Below the pieces are notes generated by a model, which saw only the letters and a list, made by a program, of their open reading frames with translations, did not search any database and was not told the DNA's origin. From Chitinispirillales bacterium (GTDB taxonomy: Bacteria > Fibrobacterota > Chitinivibrionia > Chitinivibrionales > Chitinispirillaceae), in assembly GCA_031254105.1 (NCBI GenBank), contig JAIRVB010000024.1, forward strand, positions 62,001 through 126,000: a stretch of 64,000 bases of DNA. The letters run 5' to 3'. Position 1 is the first letter of the stretch; the number at the start of each line of letters is the position of its first letter. The position numbers were made by a program, and so were the translations under genes. Positions 8,442-16,683 of the stretch are shown one piece after another.

Positions 8442-8550
8442 TTTGTGAGTATACGGCTGCTTGGGGATTTGGGAGTTTATATTTTTCAGTTGTCAGCTTA
8501 AACCAATTTGTTATTTTGCTTTTTGTTTTTAAAAATTGACAATTAGGTGA

Positions 8551-9522
8551 CTATTTTCCCGGCAACTTTCTTCTGTATATCAAATACTTTGTAAACGCGT
8601 ATTTCAGCTTGCTTTTCATAGATTCTATCATAAAACATCCTCCCGCGAATTGATACGTCGGGTCAAAGTAGCAGTTGATGTGGCACCCCTGGCAAAATGA
8701 GTATTTGCCCTCTCTGTCTACCGCTTCAACACGGTCTTTTGAGCGCAGGAGTTCTTTAAGATTCCCGTTGACCGCCGGGGTATTGCAGCGGCGGTGGAAA
8801 CAGGGGAGCGCGAGTTTGTTGTCGGGGAGTATCACCACTGTGGAGCTGACCGCCCGGCATAGCGGATCACGTATTTGATTGCCGCCTCTATCACGCAGAA
8901 TCAGATGCGCTGTATTGAGATATACTCCTTTTCTTTTAGAAAAGTCAAAAGCCTTTTTGTGTATATCGGGATGCAGTCTGTCATGACCGCAAACCTCAAA
9001 TACCGGATCTAAAATAAGAATAAGTTTGCTTTTTTGGGCAAGCTCCCAAACTCCCTCAATGGCGTCTATGTTTTCTTGAGTGTAAGTGTAGAGAAGATCA
9101 GGATAGAGTTTGTTTTCAAGAGCGGTTTTTATACTGTCAAGAACGTGCTGGTAAGAGCGGCAGCCCCTGATTTTGTCATGCAGCTGCGCCGAGTCCGCGT
9201 CTATGCTGAAATGAAGAAGGTCGACAAGGCCCGCAATCTCTTTTGCGCGCTCTGTAAAAAGCAGACAGTTTGTGGTAACGGATGTAATGTATCCAAGTTT
9301 TTTAGCGGCAGCTAAAAATTCTGGAAGCTGGGGATGAAGAAGCGGTTCCCCACCTGTAAAATCAACAAACCTGCATCCGGCTTGACGCCCCTGACGCAAG
9401 TTGTCAAGCACGTCTTTTAAATCTGCGTCAACTTTCGGCTTCTCCTGCCAGATCGAGCAGAAGCTGCATCTCGCGTTGCAACGGTTTGTTATATAGTAAT
9501 GAAGGAGAAGTGGTTTTTTCAT
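8551..9522 (-). CDS. Radical SAM protein with SPASM-like C-terminal cysteines
   Basis: A 323-aa AdoMet-radical enzyme. The cluster motif CNARCSFC lies at residues ~14-21 at the end of the first strand (LLLHYYITNRCNARC), followed by the SAM-binding GGEP motif (VDFTGGEPLLHP). The C-terminal third has further Cys (LPCFHRRC, FCQGCHINC, GGCF) that could ligate an auxiliary Fe-S cluster, as in SPASM/twitch proteins that modify peptides or mature enzymes. No peptide substrate gene is evident next to it. A glycosyltransferase lies upstream on the same strand (9697-10830), separated by a REP-like palindrome, so joint transcription is possible but not shown. Substrate unknown. Confidence 0.85.
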   Translation of the reverse strand: MKKPLLLHYYITNRCNARCSFCSIWQEKPKVDADLKDVLDNLRQGRQAGCRFVDFTGGEPLLHPQLPEFLAAAKKLGYITSVTTNCLLFTERAKEIAGLVDLLHFSIDADSAQLHDKIRGCRSYQHVLDSIKTALENKLYPDLLYTYTQENIDAIEGVWELAQKSKLILILDPVFEVCGHDRLHPDIHKKAFDFSKRKGVYLNTAHLILRDRGGNQIRDPLCRAVSSTVVILPDNKLALPCFHRRCNTPAVNGNLKELLRSKDRVEAVDREGKYSFCQGCHINCYFDPTYQFAGGCFMIESMKSKLKYAFTKYLIYRRKLPGK

Positions 9523-9568
9523 TTTTTGATTGTGATTACCGGCATGTATGTTTTTATCATCCGCGTAG

Positions 9569-9589
9569 GGAACGATTGGTAATCGTTCC
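9569..9589. repeat. REP-like palindrome (GGAACGATT type)
   Basis: GGAACGATT-ggt-AATCGTTCC, preceded by gta and followed by gc. Near copies lie at 57773-57789 and 57813-57832, and a variant at 45200-45220. Confidence 0.6.
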
Positions 9590-9696
9590 GCTCCATTTTT
9601 TGGTTGTGGTTATCAGTACGAATATTTTTTACCATTCGCATATTTCCGCTTATTATATCTTCCTGTATTTTTCCGTATCTTCCAGCCTATCCTTAA

Positions 9697-10830
9697 TTAT
9701 ACCTTTCTGCCCTTCCAAATAATTCTTGGTTTGATTATTAATGACAGGGCAAAAACAATTGCCATAATATTCAAAAAAATAAAATAAATCGGGTAGTAGA
9801 GCGGCGAGGAAGTTGATCCGTTTTTTTTAAAAGCTATTGTTAAAAAAATCCAGGTCAGGAAAAAATTAACATAGGTCAAAATGGTAATCAGCGGAGGCAT
9901 CAGCCCTGTAGTTGACAAGATTAATAAAAAATTTTGAGTTGCTAATAGTAATCCGGCGGCAAACAGCCCTTCTCCTAAGCGTAAACCACCGGCAGCCCAT
10001 CTGCGCATCTGCTGCCAGAATTGGAAAAGTGAAGTTGATGGGTGGGTAATGGCCGTTACACAGAAGGTTTCAGCCGCTTTTGTTTTAAAACCATTTTTCC
10101 TCATCAGTCCCATAAGCGCCCTGTCTTCGACAATATTATATCCGACAGCTCTTTGTCCGCCGCACTTCAGGTAGCTTTTTTTGGTGACAAGCAGATTATT
10201 TCCCATGCAGGAACCCATAAGATTGAGTTTTGAAAATCCGCAGGCATAACTGAAGAGAAACGCGAGCTGAAAAGATTCAAGTTTTGCAAGCGCTCCTTTT
10301 GCCTGAGCTCTTACTGCGGTATGGCCGAAGATAAGATCCGCACCGCTGGACAGTTGATTTTTCGTAAGCGATTCTAACCACTGCTGTTTAAGTATCATAT
10401 CCGCATCCGTGAATGCGACAAGCGGATAAGCGGCGTATGATATGCCAATATCCAAAGCCTGCTGCTTGCTTGTCAGCTTATTATCGGGTTTTTCTAAGTC
10501 AATAAGTTTGACGGAGAATTTTTCAGACTGCTTGCTTTTAGAGTACTCTTTGATAATCTCCGGTCCTTTGTCATCGGATCTATCATTGACAAAAATCACT
10601 TCAAAGGCGCCGCTGTAACTTTGATTTTCAATAGAGCTCAGCAGCGCCTTGAGATTATGTTCCTCGTTTCTGAAAGGGATAACGATAGAAACCCCCGGCA
10701 GCTCTCCGCACGTATATGTGTGTGACGACGCGCGCTCTTTTTTGAATAGCGCCGCAATAAACGCAATTGTCACAAAGGCATATGTTCCGAGTATTGCCGC
10801 AAAAATGTATTGAATGATACCGGTAAGCAT
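9697..10830 (-). CDS. Membrane-bound family 2 glycosyltransferase
   Basis: A 377-aa protein with one N-terminal membrane segment, a GT-A catalytic domain, and about three C-terminal membrane segments (residues ~290-370). GT2 signatures are SIVIPFRNEEHNLKALLSSI near residue 50, a D-x-D-like motif in AFTDADMIL (~140), and QQMRRWAAGG (~265), the Q(Q/R)xRRW motif of processive and membrane GT2 enzymes. The architecture resembles glycosyltransferases that make glycolipids or extend polysaccharides at the inner membrane. Donor and acceptor cannot be deduced. The minus-strand neighbour downstream is the radical SAM gene. Confidence 0.87.
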   Translation of the reverse strand: MLTGIIQYIFAAILGTYAFVTIAFIAALFKKERASSHTYTCGELPGVSIVIPFRNEEHNLKALLSSIENQSYSGAFEVIFVNDRSDDKGPEIIKEYSKSKQSEKFSVKLIDLEKPDNKLTSKQQALDIGISYAAYPLVAFTDADMILKQQWLESLTKNQLSSGADLIFGHTAVRAQAKGALAKLESFQLAFLFSYACGFSKLNLMGSCMGNNLLVTKKSYLKCGGQRAVGYNIVEDRALMGLMRKNGFKTKAAETFCVTAITHPSTSLFQFWQQMRRWAAGGLRLGEGLFAAGLLLATQNFLLILSTTGLMPPLITILTYVNFFLTWIFLTIAFKKNGSTSSPLYYPIYFIFLNIMAIVFALSLIIKPRIIWKGRKV

Positions 10831-10889
10831 TTGCTTAAAAATAATTTAAAACAAAGATGGGGCGTGTAAGTGATTTTCTGTAATTTTGC

Positions 10890-10968
10890 TGATCAACACG
10901 GAGTGCAGAAATAGGAAACGCTTAATTATACAACAAAAAGAATCGATCATATCTTAATTTTTTGTTTT
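10890..10968. repeat. Dispersed hairpin element, copy 2
   Basis: gatcaacacggagtgcagaa, then core ttaattatacaacaaaaag and ...tcatatcttaatttttt match copy 1 at 5450-5541 closely. The right arm is degenerate. It lies in the 265-base gap between the glycosyltransferase and the lipoprotein; I see no gene in that gap. Confidence 0.6.
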
Positions 10969-11055
10969 GGGGTTGACTGAAAGATGAATTTACAGAGAAA
11001 TTTTACAGGCTCCGGCAGCCGCGTGAGGGGCGGGTGGAAAATTGTGCGAATAGAT

Positions 11056-11082
11056 ACAGGGCAGCCGCGCCGACTGCCCTGT
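11056..11082 (-). terminator. Hairpin after the lipoprotein gene
   Basis: A perfect 9-bp stem, ACAGGGCAG/CTGCCCTGT, with a 9-nt loop lies 14 bases beyond the stop. There is no strong T run, so it may act as a REP-like mRNA-stabilising hairpin rather than a true terminator. Confidence 0.5.
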
Positions 11083-11095
11083 TCGCTCAAGCTAG

Positions 11096-11983
11096 CTAAA
11101 ATCTTTTTACCTGTCTGAAATCTGACTTGAGATCATCATAGGTAACAAAACGATCCTGGCTGCCGTCGGTTATGGTTGAATCGTAACGCGGCTGCGGTTC
11201 CTTTACCCAATGACCTTCTCTGTGTTTTCTTTCGAAATCCTGACGCACTGCCGCGAAGCGGTTGATGGAGAGCATCACGGTGTCACCTTTAAAATCGTAG
11301 GTTCCCCATGAACGAAATTCCCAATCCTCTCTGAGGAATGGGCCGCTCTGACCTTTTTTGCTCTCTACAAGGTAAACCTTGCCATCTCTATAAAATGTAA
11401 AAATTTTACGCTCCATCGCGTTGACTTCCCTTACCTCTTCGCTTCTTGTTCTGGTCTCTGTAACCCATTCGCCGGGAACAAGGCGTCTGAGATTCTTTGA
11501 CTTGACTTCATCCTCTTTGAGGTTGGGCAGAAGTGTGATAAGATTTTGCGCTACATTGTTAGACTGCAGCAGCCAATCCATTTTCTTGAGAGAATCTACA
11601 ACAGCGATAGTTGAATCAATTTTTCTGATCTGATACCCGGTAAGCTCCTCTTTGGCCTTTATGGCTTGTGACTTGGCGGATTCGATTGTGGGGCCAAGAG
11701 TGGAGACCTGCTCATCGTAAAACTTCTGGGCCAACGCAAGATGGTGTTTCATGGAATCAGCGGAGGTTTTGGCTAATTTTCCGTTACCTTTACCGCGGTG
11801 TTCTCTTGTCTGATAGAGATGAACTCTGGCGCTTGAGATTTTGTCGTCAGGCAGCCCCTTCGATTTAAGGCCGTCAATGGTAGCCTGAGCCTCATCAAGC
11901 ATTTGATCGTTAACTCCGCCGCCGCATCCAACCATTAAGATAAGGGCGAAAACAGATACCCCCGAAACCAACGCTCTAAACAT
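11096..11983 (-). CDS. Predicted lipoprotein of unknown function
   Basis: A 295-aa protein with a signal peptide ending in the lipobox LMVGC (Cys ~20), so it should be lipid-anchored in the envelope. After the Cys comes a Gly-rich tether and a helical region (residues ~25-155) with TPR- or coiled-coil-like spacing. A beta-rich C-terminal domain follows (~165-295; GEWVTETRTRSEE, KIFTFYRDGKVYLVE, WGTYDFKGDTVMLSINRF) that looks like a lipocalin-type or stress-response output fold. I do not recognise the family. It is monocistronic, between a hairpin-ended gap and the HtrA protease gene on the same strand. The lipoprotein at 55803 has a similar helical N-terminal, beta C-terminal plan. Confidence 0.75.
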   Translation of the reverse strand: MFRALVSGVSVFALILMVGCGGGVNDQMLDEAQATIDGLKSKGLPDDKISSARVHLYQTREHRGKGNGKLAKTSADSMKHHLALAQKFYDEQVSTLGPTIESAKSQAIKAKEELTGYQIRKIDSTIAVVDSLKKMDWLLQSNNVAQNLITLLPNLKEDEVKSKNLRRLVPGEWVTETRTRSEEVREVNAMERKIFTFYRDGKVYLVESKKGQSGPFLREDWEFRSWGTYDFKGDTVMLSINRFAAVRQDFERKHREGHWVKEPQPRYDSTITDGSQDRFVTYDDLKSDFRQVKRF

Positions 11984-12077
11984 GTTTTTTCCTCCCGAGT
12001 GGGTTTGTTATGTCTGTAATGTTTCGCAATAATATATAAAGATAAGTCTTTTGGCGTTGGGGAGTCAAGTTTTTTGG

Positions 12078-12110
12078 TATACGAGGGCAGCCGCGAGGAC
12101 CGCCCGTATA
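12078..12110. repeat. REP-like palindrome
   Basis: TATACGaGGGC and GCCCGTATA frame a cagccgcgagg-containing loop. It is the same gggcagccgcgag word as at 11060 and 43621, in the gap between lipoprotein and htrA. Confidence 0.5.
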
Positions 12111-12211
12111 CTGGCATTGAGGCGCAGGTGATATGTGGTATCCGTGTTTAACAGATGCGTATGAGTAAGCAGGCGGTTCAGTTGTCCGCCCTTACAAGCT
12201 CTGTCTCGGCT

Positions 12212-13792
12212 TTATTTCCTGATCTTAAAAGCCCTGTAGAAAGTATTTCCATCCCTCTGTATCAGCAAAAGAGTAGAATCGTCAGCCTTAACATCCTTTG
12301 TGATCTGAGAGAAATCTTTGACAGACTGCACAGTCTTTCTATTTACTTCAAGGATTATATCGTTTGGTCTCAGGCCCTCCTGGGCAGCCTGGCTTGATCT
12401 TGCAACCTCTGTAATCACCACTCCCTGAAGACCTTTTGATAACTTGAGCTGATCGCGCAGTTCCTGTGTGACCGGTCCGATCTTCATTCCCAGAAGAGAG
12501 GCAGCGTCGGAAGATTGCGACTGCTCTGCGCCCGCGTTTTGATTGGCGGAAATTTTGGCGGCTTCGGACTCATCTCTTACAGTGATCTTAACCTGTACCG
12601 TCATCCTTTTGTTATTGCGCAAAACTTCGACAGGCACTGTTTTTCCGGGATGTAAAGCAGCCACCTGATTGCGCAGCTGATTTATAGTTTCTGTGTTCTT
12701 GCCGTCAATTTTTGTGACGACATCGCCTCTTTTGATTCCCGCTTTGTCGGCGGGCTGGTCTTTAAAAACATCGCCGATAAGTACGCCTTTTGTTTCAGGT
12801 TTCAGGCCGAACGCGTCGCGGGTTGACTGGTCAAGCTCCTGAATCGATACGCCGAGCCATCCGCGGCTTACTTTACCGTCAAAAATGAGATCTTCCATGA
12901 TCCGGCGCGCCATGTTGATCGGGATAGCGAAGCCTATCCCCATGTTGCCGCCCGACTGGGTGTAGATCATGGTGTTTATGCCGACAAGTTCACCTCTGAT
13001 ATTGACAAGAGCGCCGCCGGAGTTGCCGGGGTTAATGGCGGCGTCGGTTTGAATAAAGTTTTGAAAGGAGGCGGCGTTACCGCTTGGGGTCGCGCGGCCC
13101 GTGGCCGACACAATACCCAAAGTCACCGAAGAGGTCAGGCTGAATGGGTTGCCTATGGCTAAAGCCCAGTCGCCGGGACGAAGCTTGTCGCTGTCGCCAA
13201 GGTAGGCCACAGGAAGATTTTTTACGTTATCCTTAATTTTTATAACAGCTACGTCTGAGAGCGAGTCGGAACCGACAACGTACGCTTCAAAGCTTCTGCC
13301 ATCCGCTGTTTTCACCTCAATTTCATCGGCGCCCGATACCACATGACAATTTGTAAGGATATGCCCTTCCCTGGACACAATTACGCCTGAGCCCATCCCC
13401 TGACGGCGGCGCGTTTGCGGCTGCTGCTGCTGCTGAGGGGCGCGGCGCTCCTGTCGCGGCCCGCCAAAAAACTCCTCAAAGGGGTTTCCGCCAAAAAACG
13501 GATCATTAAAAAACTGATAGAAGGGGTTGTTTGAAAAGGTTACGGTATCTATCTTTGTGGGAATGACAGATACAACCGTTGGAACCACTTTTTCGGCGGC
13601 ATCCGCAAACACCGTCGCAAAGGCTGACGGGATGTTTATATCGGGCTGATTTTGGCTGCCGAAGGTTACCGTACCGCGCGCTGGGCGCTTCTGTTCGGCA
13701 AAAGGTTTTGTGTTCGTTAGAAGAATGGCGCATGCTGCCACAACGACGATCGCCGACAACGGCAGGAACGGTTTTTTGAGAATGGATCGCAT
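12212..13792 (-). CDS. degP: HtrA/Deg-family periplasmic serine protease
   Basis: A 526-aa envelope quality-control protease. An N-terminal hydrophobic segment (residues ~9-27) exports or anchors it. The trypsin-like domain has the complete triad: His150 in TNCHVV, Asp180 in LSDVAVIKI and Ser258 in NPGNSGGALV. Two PDZ domains follow (~315-410 and ~435-520). A Gln/Arg-rich loop (QQQQQPQTRRR, ~120-131) lies in the region called LA in DegP. The triad and tandem PDZ domains predict a DegP/DegQ-type cage former, but DegP and DegQ cannot be told apart here. AGGAGG lies eight bases before the ATG at 13792. It is probably monocistronic. Confidence 0.95.
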   Translation of the reverse strand: MRSILKKPFLPLSAIVVVAACAILLTNTKPFAEQKRPARGTVTFGSQNQPDINIPSAFATVFADAAEKVVPTVVSVIPTKIDTVTFSNNPFYQFFNDPFFGGNPFEEFFGGPRQERRAPQQQQQPQTRRRQGMGSGVIVSREGHILTNCHVVSGADEIEVKTADGRSFEAYVVGSDSLSDVAVIKIKDNVKNLPVAYLGDSDKLRPGDWALAIGNPFSLTSSVTLGIVSATGRATPSGNAASFQNFIQTDAAINPGNSGGALVNIRGELVGINTMIYTQSGGNMGIGFAIPINMARRIMEDLIFDGKVSRGWLGVSIQELDQSTRDAFGLKPETKGVLIGDVFKDQPADKAGIKRGDVVTKIDGKNTETINQLRNQVAALHPGKTVPVEVLRNNKRMTVQVKITVRDESEAAKISANQNAGAEQSQSSDAASLLGMKIGPVTQELRDQLKLSKGLQGVVITEVARSSQAAQEGLRPNDIILEVNRKTVQSVKDFSQITKDVKADDSTLLLIQRDGNTFYRAFKIRK

Positions 13793-14002
13793 CGGATAAA
13801 CCTCCTTCGTGTGTTTAAGCGTTTTCCCGATTACAGCTGTGAATACGGTAATTGCAAATAATTTATTGCGGACATTTTACTTTACCATGATTTTAAGATA
13901 TATTATATATAATATAGGGAGCCTCCAAAACCCTAATGTGGGTTAGACATCCTGTCTTAATATCATCAATAGCAAAATTCAGTGTTTTTCAGGATAATCA
14001 TT

Positions 14003-14209
14003 ATGAAAGATATTAAGGATAAAAAGACTCTGCTTATTGTTGATGAAGATAATGTTAATTTAATGACATTATCAAACATATTACAGTCGGAATATAACGT
14101 CCACGCAGCGTCAAATGGTATCTCTGCAATAAAAAATCGTCTCCAAATACCTTATCAGGCCTTTTTGGCAGAGTTACAGGGAAAACTGGAGCAAACTCCC
14201 GTTGTCTGA
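14003..14209 (+). pseudogene. Receiver-domain fragment of a response regulator
   Basis: The first ~45 residues (MKDIKDKKTLLIVDEDNVNL ... YNVHAASNGISAIK) are the beginning of a CheY-like receiver: beta-1 with the acidic pair DED, helix 1 and beta-2. The phosphoacceptor Asp, Thr/Ser and Lys strands that should follow are missing, and the frame ends after about 20 unrelated residues. AGGA lies a few bases upstream of the ATG. It looks like the 5' remnant of a deleted response-regulator gene; the family's receiver alone is about 120 residues. It is probably non-functional. Confidence 0.65.
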
Positions 14210-14284
14210 TGAGTTGGATCATTGTCAAAGTCAAACCGCCGTGAAGGCGAGGGGTTATTGTTTTTCACAAAATGAAGGTAGCGA

Positions 14285-14371
14285 ATGAACAAACGCCCGG
14301 GAACAACTTTTTTAAAAAGATTTCGGGGCATACGCGGTAAGCGTGTGCTGGTTGGAATAATCGGCGAATGA
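14285..14371 (+). CDS. Possible 28-aa basic leader peptide coupled to the GIY-YIG gene
   Basis: A short frame starts at ATG 14285 (MNKRPGTTFLKRFRGIRGKR) with AAGG six bases upstream. Its TGA overlaps the ATG of the next gene as ATGA, the usual sign of translational coupling. It is very basic and unlike any family I know. It could equally be a decayed gene end. Confidence 0.3.
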   Translation: MNKRPGTTFLKRFRGIRGKRVLVGIIGE

Positions 14372-14616
14372 AGCATTATGTATACATTGTCCGTTGTGCG
14401 GATGATACGCTGTATACCGGCTGGACAACAGATTTAAATGAGAGAATCAAAACTCACAACAACGGTAAAGGCGCCAAATATACCCGCGGCCGCTTACCGG
14501 TCGGCTTAGTTCATTTTGAAATGTTCGAAGACAGATCCTCCGCGCTGAAAAGAGAGATACAGATAAAGAAACTGACAAGAATGCGGAAGGAGAAATTGTT
14601 CTCACTTTTGCGTTAA
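14368..14616 (+). CDS. GIY-YIG nuclease-superfamily protein (UPF0213/YhbQ type)
   Basis: An 82-aa single-domain GIY-YIG protein. The family motif appears as VYIVRCADDTLYTGWT (YIV ... YTG), followed by the Arg of LNERIKTHN, and by the YTRGRLPVGLVHFE and SALKREIQIKKL segments of the YhbQ subgroup. Length is normal for the subgroup. Stand-alone members are proposed to act on DNA, but their role is poorly defined. The start overlaps a preceding short frame (ATGA), and a strong bidirectional terminator follows. Confidence 0.9.
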   Translation: MKHYVYIVRCADDTLYTGWTTDLNERIKTHNNGKGAKYTRGRLPVGLVHFEMFEDRSSALKREIQIKKLTRMRKEKLFSLLR

Positions 14617-14628
14617 CTTTATCCTCAA

Positions 14629-14671
14629 AAAACAAAAGGATGAACTCTGAATGAGCTCATCCTTTTGTTTT
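14629..14671. terminator. Bidirectional terminator
   Basis: A 15-bp perfect stem (AAAACAAAAGGATGA with its complement) and a 13-nt loop, A-rich before and T-rich after. It separates the convergent GIY-YIG gene and the SH3-like gene. Confidence 0.85.
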
Positions 14672-14685
14672 AAGCAATTAGTTAG

Positions 14686-15144
14686 TTATCTCGCTAATCT
14701 TTCCATAGTTTCTTTATCAACATTTTCTCTGAGCGCGTCTTTGAAAGAGCGGTCGAGAGTTATAGGGTCGGCGTTTGGATCATCCATGTCGATAATGTAC
14801 ACCGGAGTTGGGTTGTCCAAATAACCTATAACATCTGCGCCCTCAAACACCATTCGCTGGGAAGCGCTTGATTTGGGCGGATCCCTAAGCTCTTTCTTTT
14901 CAACAAATCCCTCATCACCCATCTGGGTACGCACCCTGAAGTGATTTCTCTTTGTTTCAAGAATTGTGAGCATGTCATTTTGTCCAACCCTTGTAACAGG
15001 CTGCTCATACGGTTCTCTAACCTCATTGGCGTAGATACTGGTGCCATCTTTTCTGGGTACCATCATTTTCTGAGCGAAAACCGACATGCTGAACATAGAT
15101 ACAACAAGTGTTGCAAGAATTAGTGACTGTTTGTTTAAACGCAT
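14686..15144 (-). CDS. Secreted SH3-like domain protein
   Basis: A 152-aa protein with a signal peptide (LILATLVVSMFSMSVFAQ). The mature part begins with a bacterial SH3-like segment (residues ~30-85; IYANEVREPYEQPVTRV, DMLTILETKRNHFRVRT, DEGFVEKKEL), a fold that often binds peptidoglycan peptides or other envelope ligands. The acidic tail is unrecognised. I chose the ATG at 15144 because GAGGAG lies eight bases upstream; an in-frame ATG at 15174 would extend the protein by ten residues but lacks a site. It is not evidently linked to its neighbours. Confidence 0.75.
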   Translation of the reverse strand: MRLNKQSLILATLVVSMFSMSVFAQKMMVPRKDGTSIYANEVREPYEQPVTRVGQNDMLTILETKRNHFRVRTQMGDEGFVEKKELRDPPKSSASQRMVFEGADVIGYLDNPTPVYIIDMDDPNADPITLDRSFKDALRENVDKETMERLAR

Positions 15145-15234
15145 AAGTTGGCTCCTCATTTTAGGATTTTTCAAGACCTACTATATAGTATAATATTTTT
15201 TGAGTTCGAAAGCAATGGTTTAGTTGAGATTTTT

Positions 15235-16683
15235 TTACAAACACGCAACATTCATCTCCTTAGCCGCCTTAGTCTCATTAAGCCTGCCGACCGGGGTACT
15301 TACAGGCGCGTTGCGCAGAGCCTCCGGATTGTCCTCAGCTTCCCGCGCAATCTCCACCATCGCCTCAATAAACGCGTCTATAGCCTCTTTGCTCTCGGTT
15401 TCCGTCGGCTCAATCATCATCGCTTCTTTTACTATGAGAGGGAAGTAGATGGTTGGCGGATGAAAACCTTTGTCAATGAGAGCTTTTGCTATGTCAAGAG
15501 CGCTTACTCCATTTTCCATTTGTCTTTTAGCTGTAAGCACGCACTCATGCATACAGGTTTTAAGGTACGCGACATCGTAGTGATCCTTAAGAGAGCGCAT
15601 GATATAGTTTGCGCTAAGCACAGCCTGTTCGCTCACCTTTTTCAGTCCCTCTCCGCCCATCATTAAAATATAGACGTATGCTTTTAAGTTTACCAGAAAA
15701 TTGCCGAAAAACGGAGCGACTCTGCCTATCGAATCGGGATAATCATCACAAACGCAAAATTCGCCGTTTGCTTTTTTAACAACTCTTGAGACAGGCAAAA
15801 ACGGTTCCAGATGCTTTTTGACTCCAACAGGCCCAGACCCAGGCCCGCCGCCGCCGTGAGGCGCGGCGAAGGTTTTGTGTAGATTGACATGCACCACATC
15901 AAAATCGCCGTCGCCCGGGCGGAATTTTCCCATTATCGCGTTGAGATTCGCGCCGTCGTAGTAAAGCTGGGCGTCAAATGAGTGAGCCAGAGCCGCTATC
16001 TCTTTTATTTGCGGATTAAACAGGCCCAAAGTATTTGGGTTTGTCATCATTATGGCGGCTGTTTTTTCGTTTACCGCCTCTTTCAGCTTTTCAATATCTA
16101 AAAGTCCGGTGGCCGGGTCGGTTGGTATGGACTTTACATCGTACCCTGCCACAGCCGCGCTTGAGGGGTTTGTGCCGTGCGCTTCATCGGGGATAAGAAC
16201 TTCTGTTTTGTTATTGCCTTTTTTGCGGTGATAGGCCGCGATTATCATCATTCCCGTAAGTTCACCGTGCGCTCCCGCCATCGGGGTAAGCGTGAAAGCG
16301 TCCATTGCGGTGATATTACACAGAAGATTTTCAAGCTCATAAATTACGGCAAGGCTGCCCTGAGTCATTTTAACGCCATCGGGAAGCGCGGTTAGCATCG
16401 GATGAAGATTAGCAAAACCATCAAGTCCCGCAGCTTTTTCACATACCTTTGGATTGTACTTCATTGTGCAGGAACCAAGTGGATAAAAACCTGTATCAAC
16501 CCCATAGTTTTTCCTTGAAAGCGCGGTAAAATGACGCACTACATCAAGCTCAGAGAGTTCGCACAAGTCAAGCGGCGATGTTCTCAGACAGTTTTCCGGT
16601 ATACTGACATTATCCGGCACATCGTTTTCCGGTAAACTAACGCCGGTACGCCCCCTGACAGACTTACTGAAAATTACCGGCAT
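15235..16683 (-). CDS. gcvPB: Glycine dehydrogenase (decarboxylating) subunit 2
   Basis: The PLP-bearing half of split P-protein, 482 aa. With subunit 1 it decarboxylates glycine and passes the aminomethyl group to lipoyl-GcvH. The PLP lysine is in VNLHKTFAAPHGGGGPG (near residue 268), followed by the Gly-rich loop. The upstream YPLGSCTMKYNPK and LTPMAGAHGELTG motifs are also intact. Length is usual for the split form. The start at 16683 has GGAGG seven bases before it and overlaps the end of gcvPA by ten bases, indicating translational coupling. It is the last gene of the gcvT-gcvH-gcvPA-gcvPB operon; the L-protein gene (lpd) is not in this window. Confidence 0.96.
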   Translation of the reverse strand: MPVIFSKSVRGRTGVSLPENDVPDNVSIPENCLRTSPLDLCELSELDVVRHFTALSRKNYGVDTGFYPLGSCTMKYNPKVCEKAAGLDGFANLHPMLTALPDGVKMTQGSLAVIYELENLLCNITAMDAFTLTPMAGAHGELTGMMIIAAYHRKKGNNKTEVLIPDEAHGTNPSSAAVAGYDVKSIPTDPATGLLDIEKLKEAVNEKTAAIMMTNPNTLGLFNPQIKEIAALAHSFDAQLYYDGANLNAIMGKFRPGDGDFDVVHVNLHKTFAAPHGGGGPGSGPVGVKKHLEPFLPVSRVVKKANGEFCVCDDYPDSIGRVAPFFGNFLVNLKAYVYILMMGGEGLKKVSEQAVLSANYIMRSLKDHYDVAYLKTCMHECVLTAKRQMENGVSALDIAKALIDKGFHPPTIYFPLIVKEAMMIEPTETESKEAIDAFIEAMVEIAREAEDNPEALRNAPVSTPVGRLNETKAAKEMNVACL

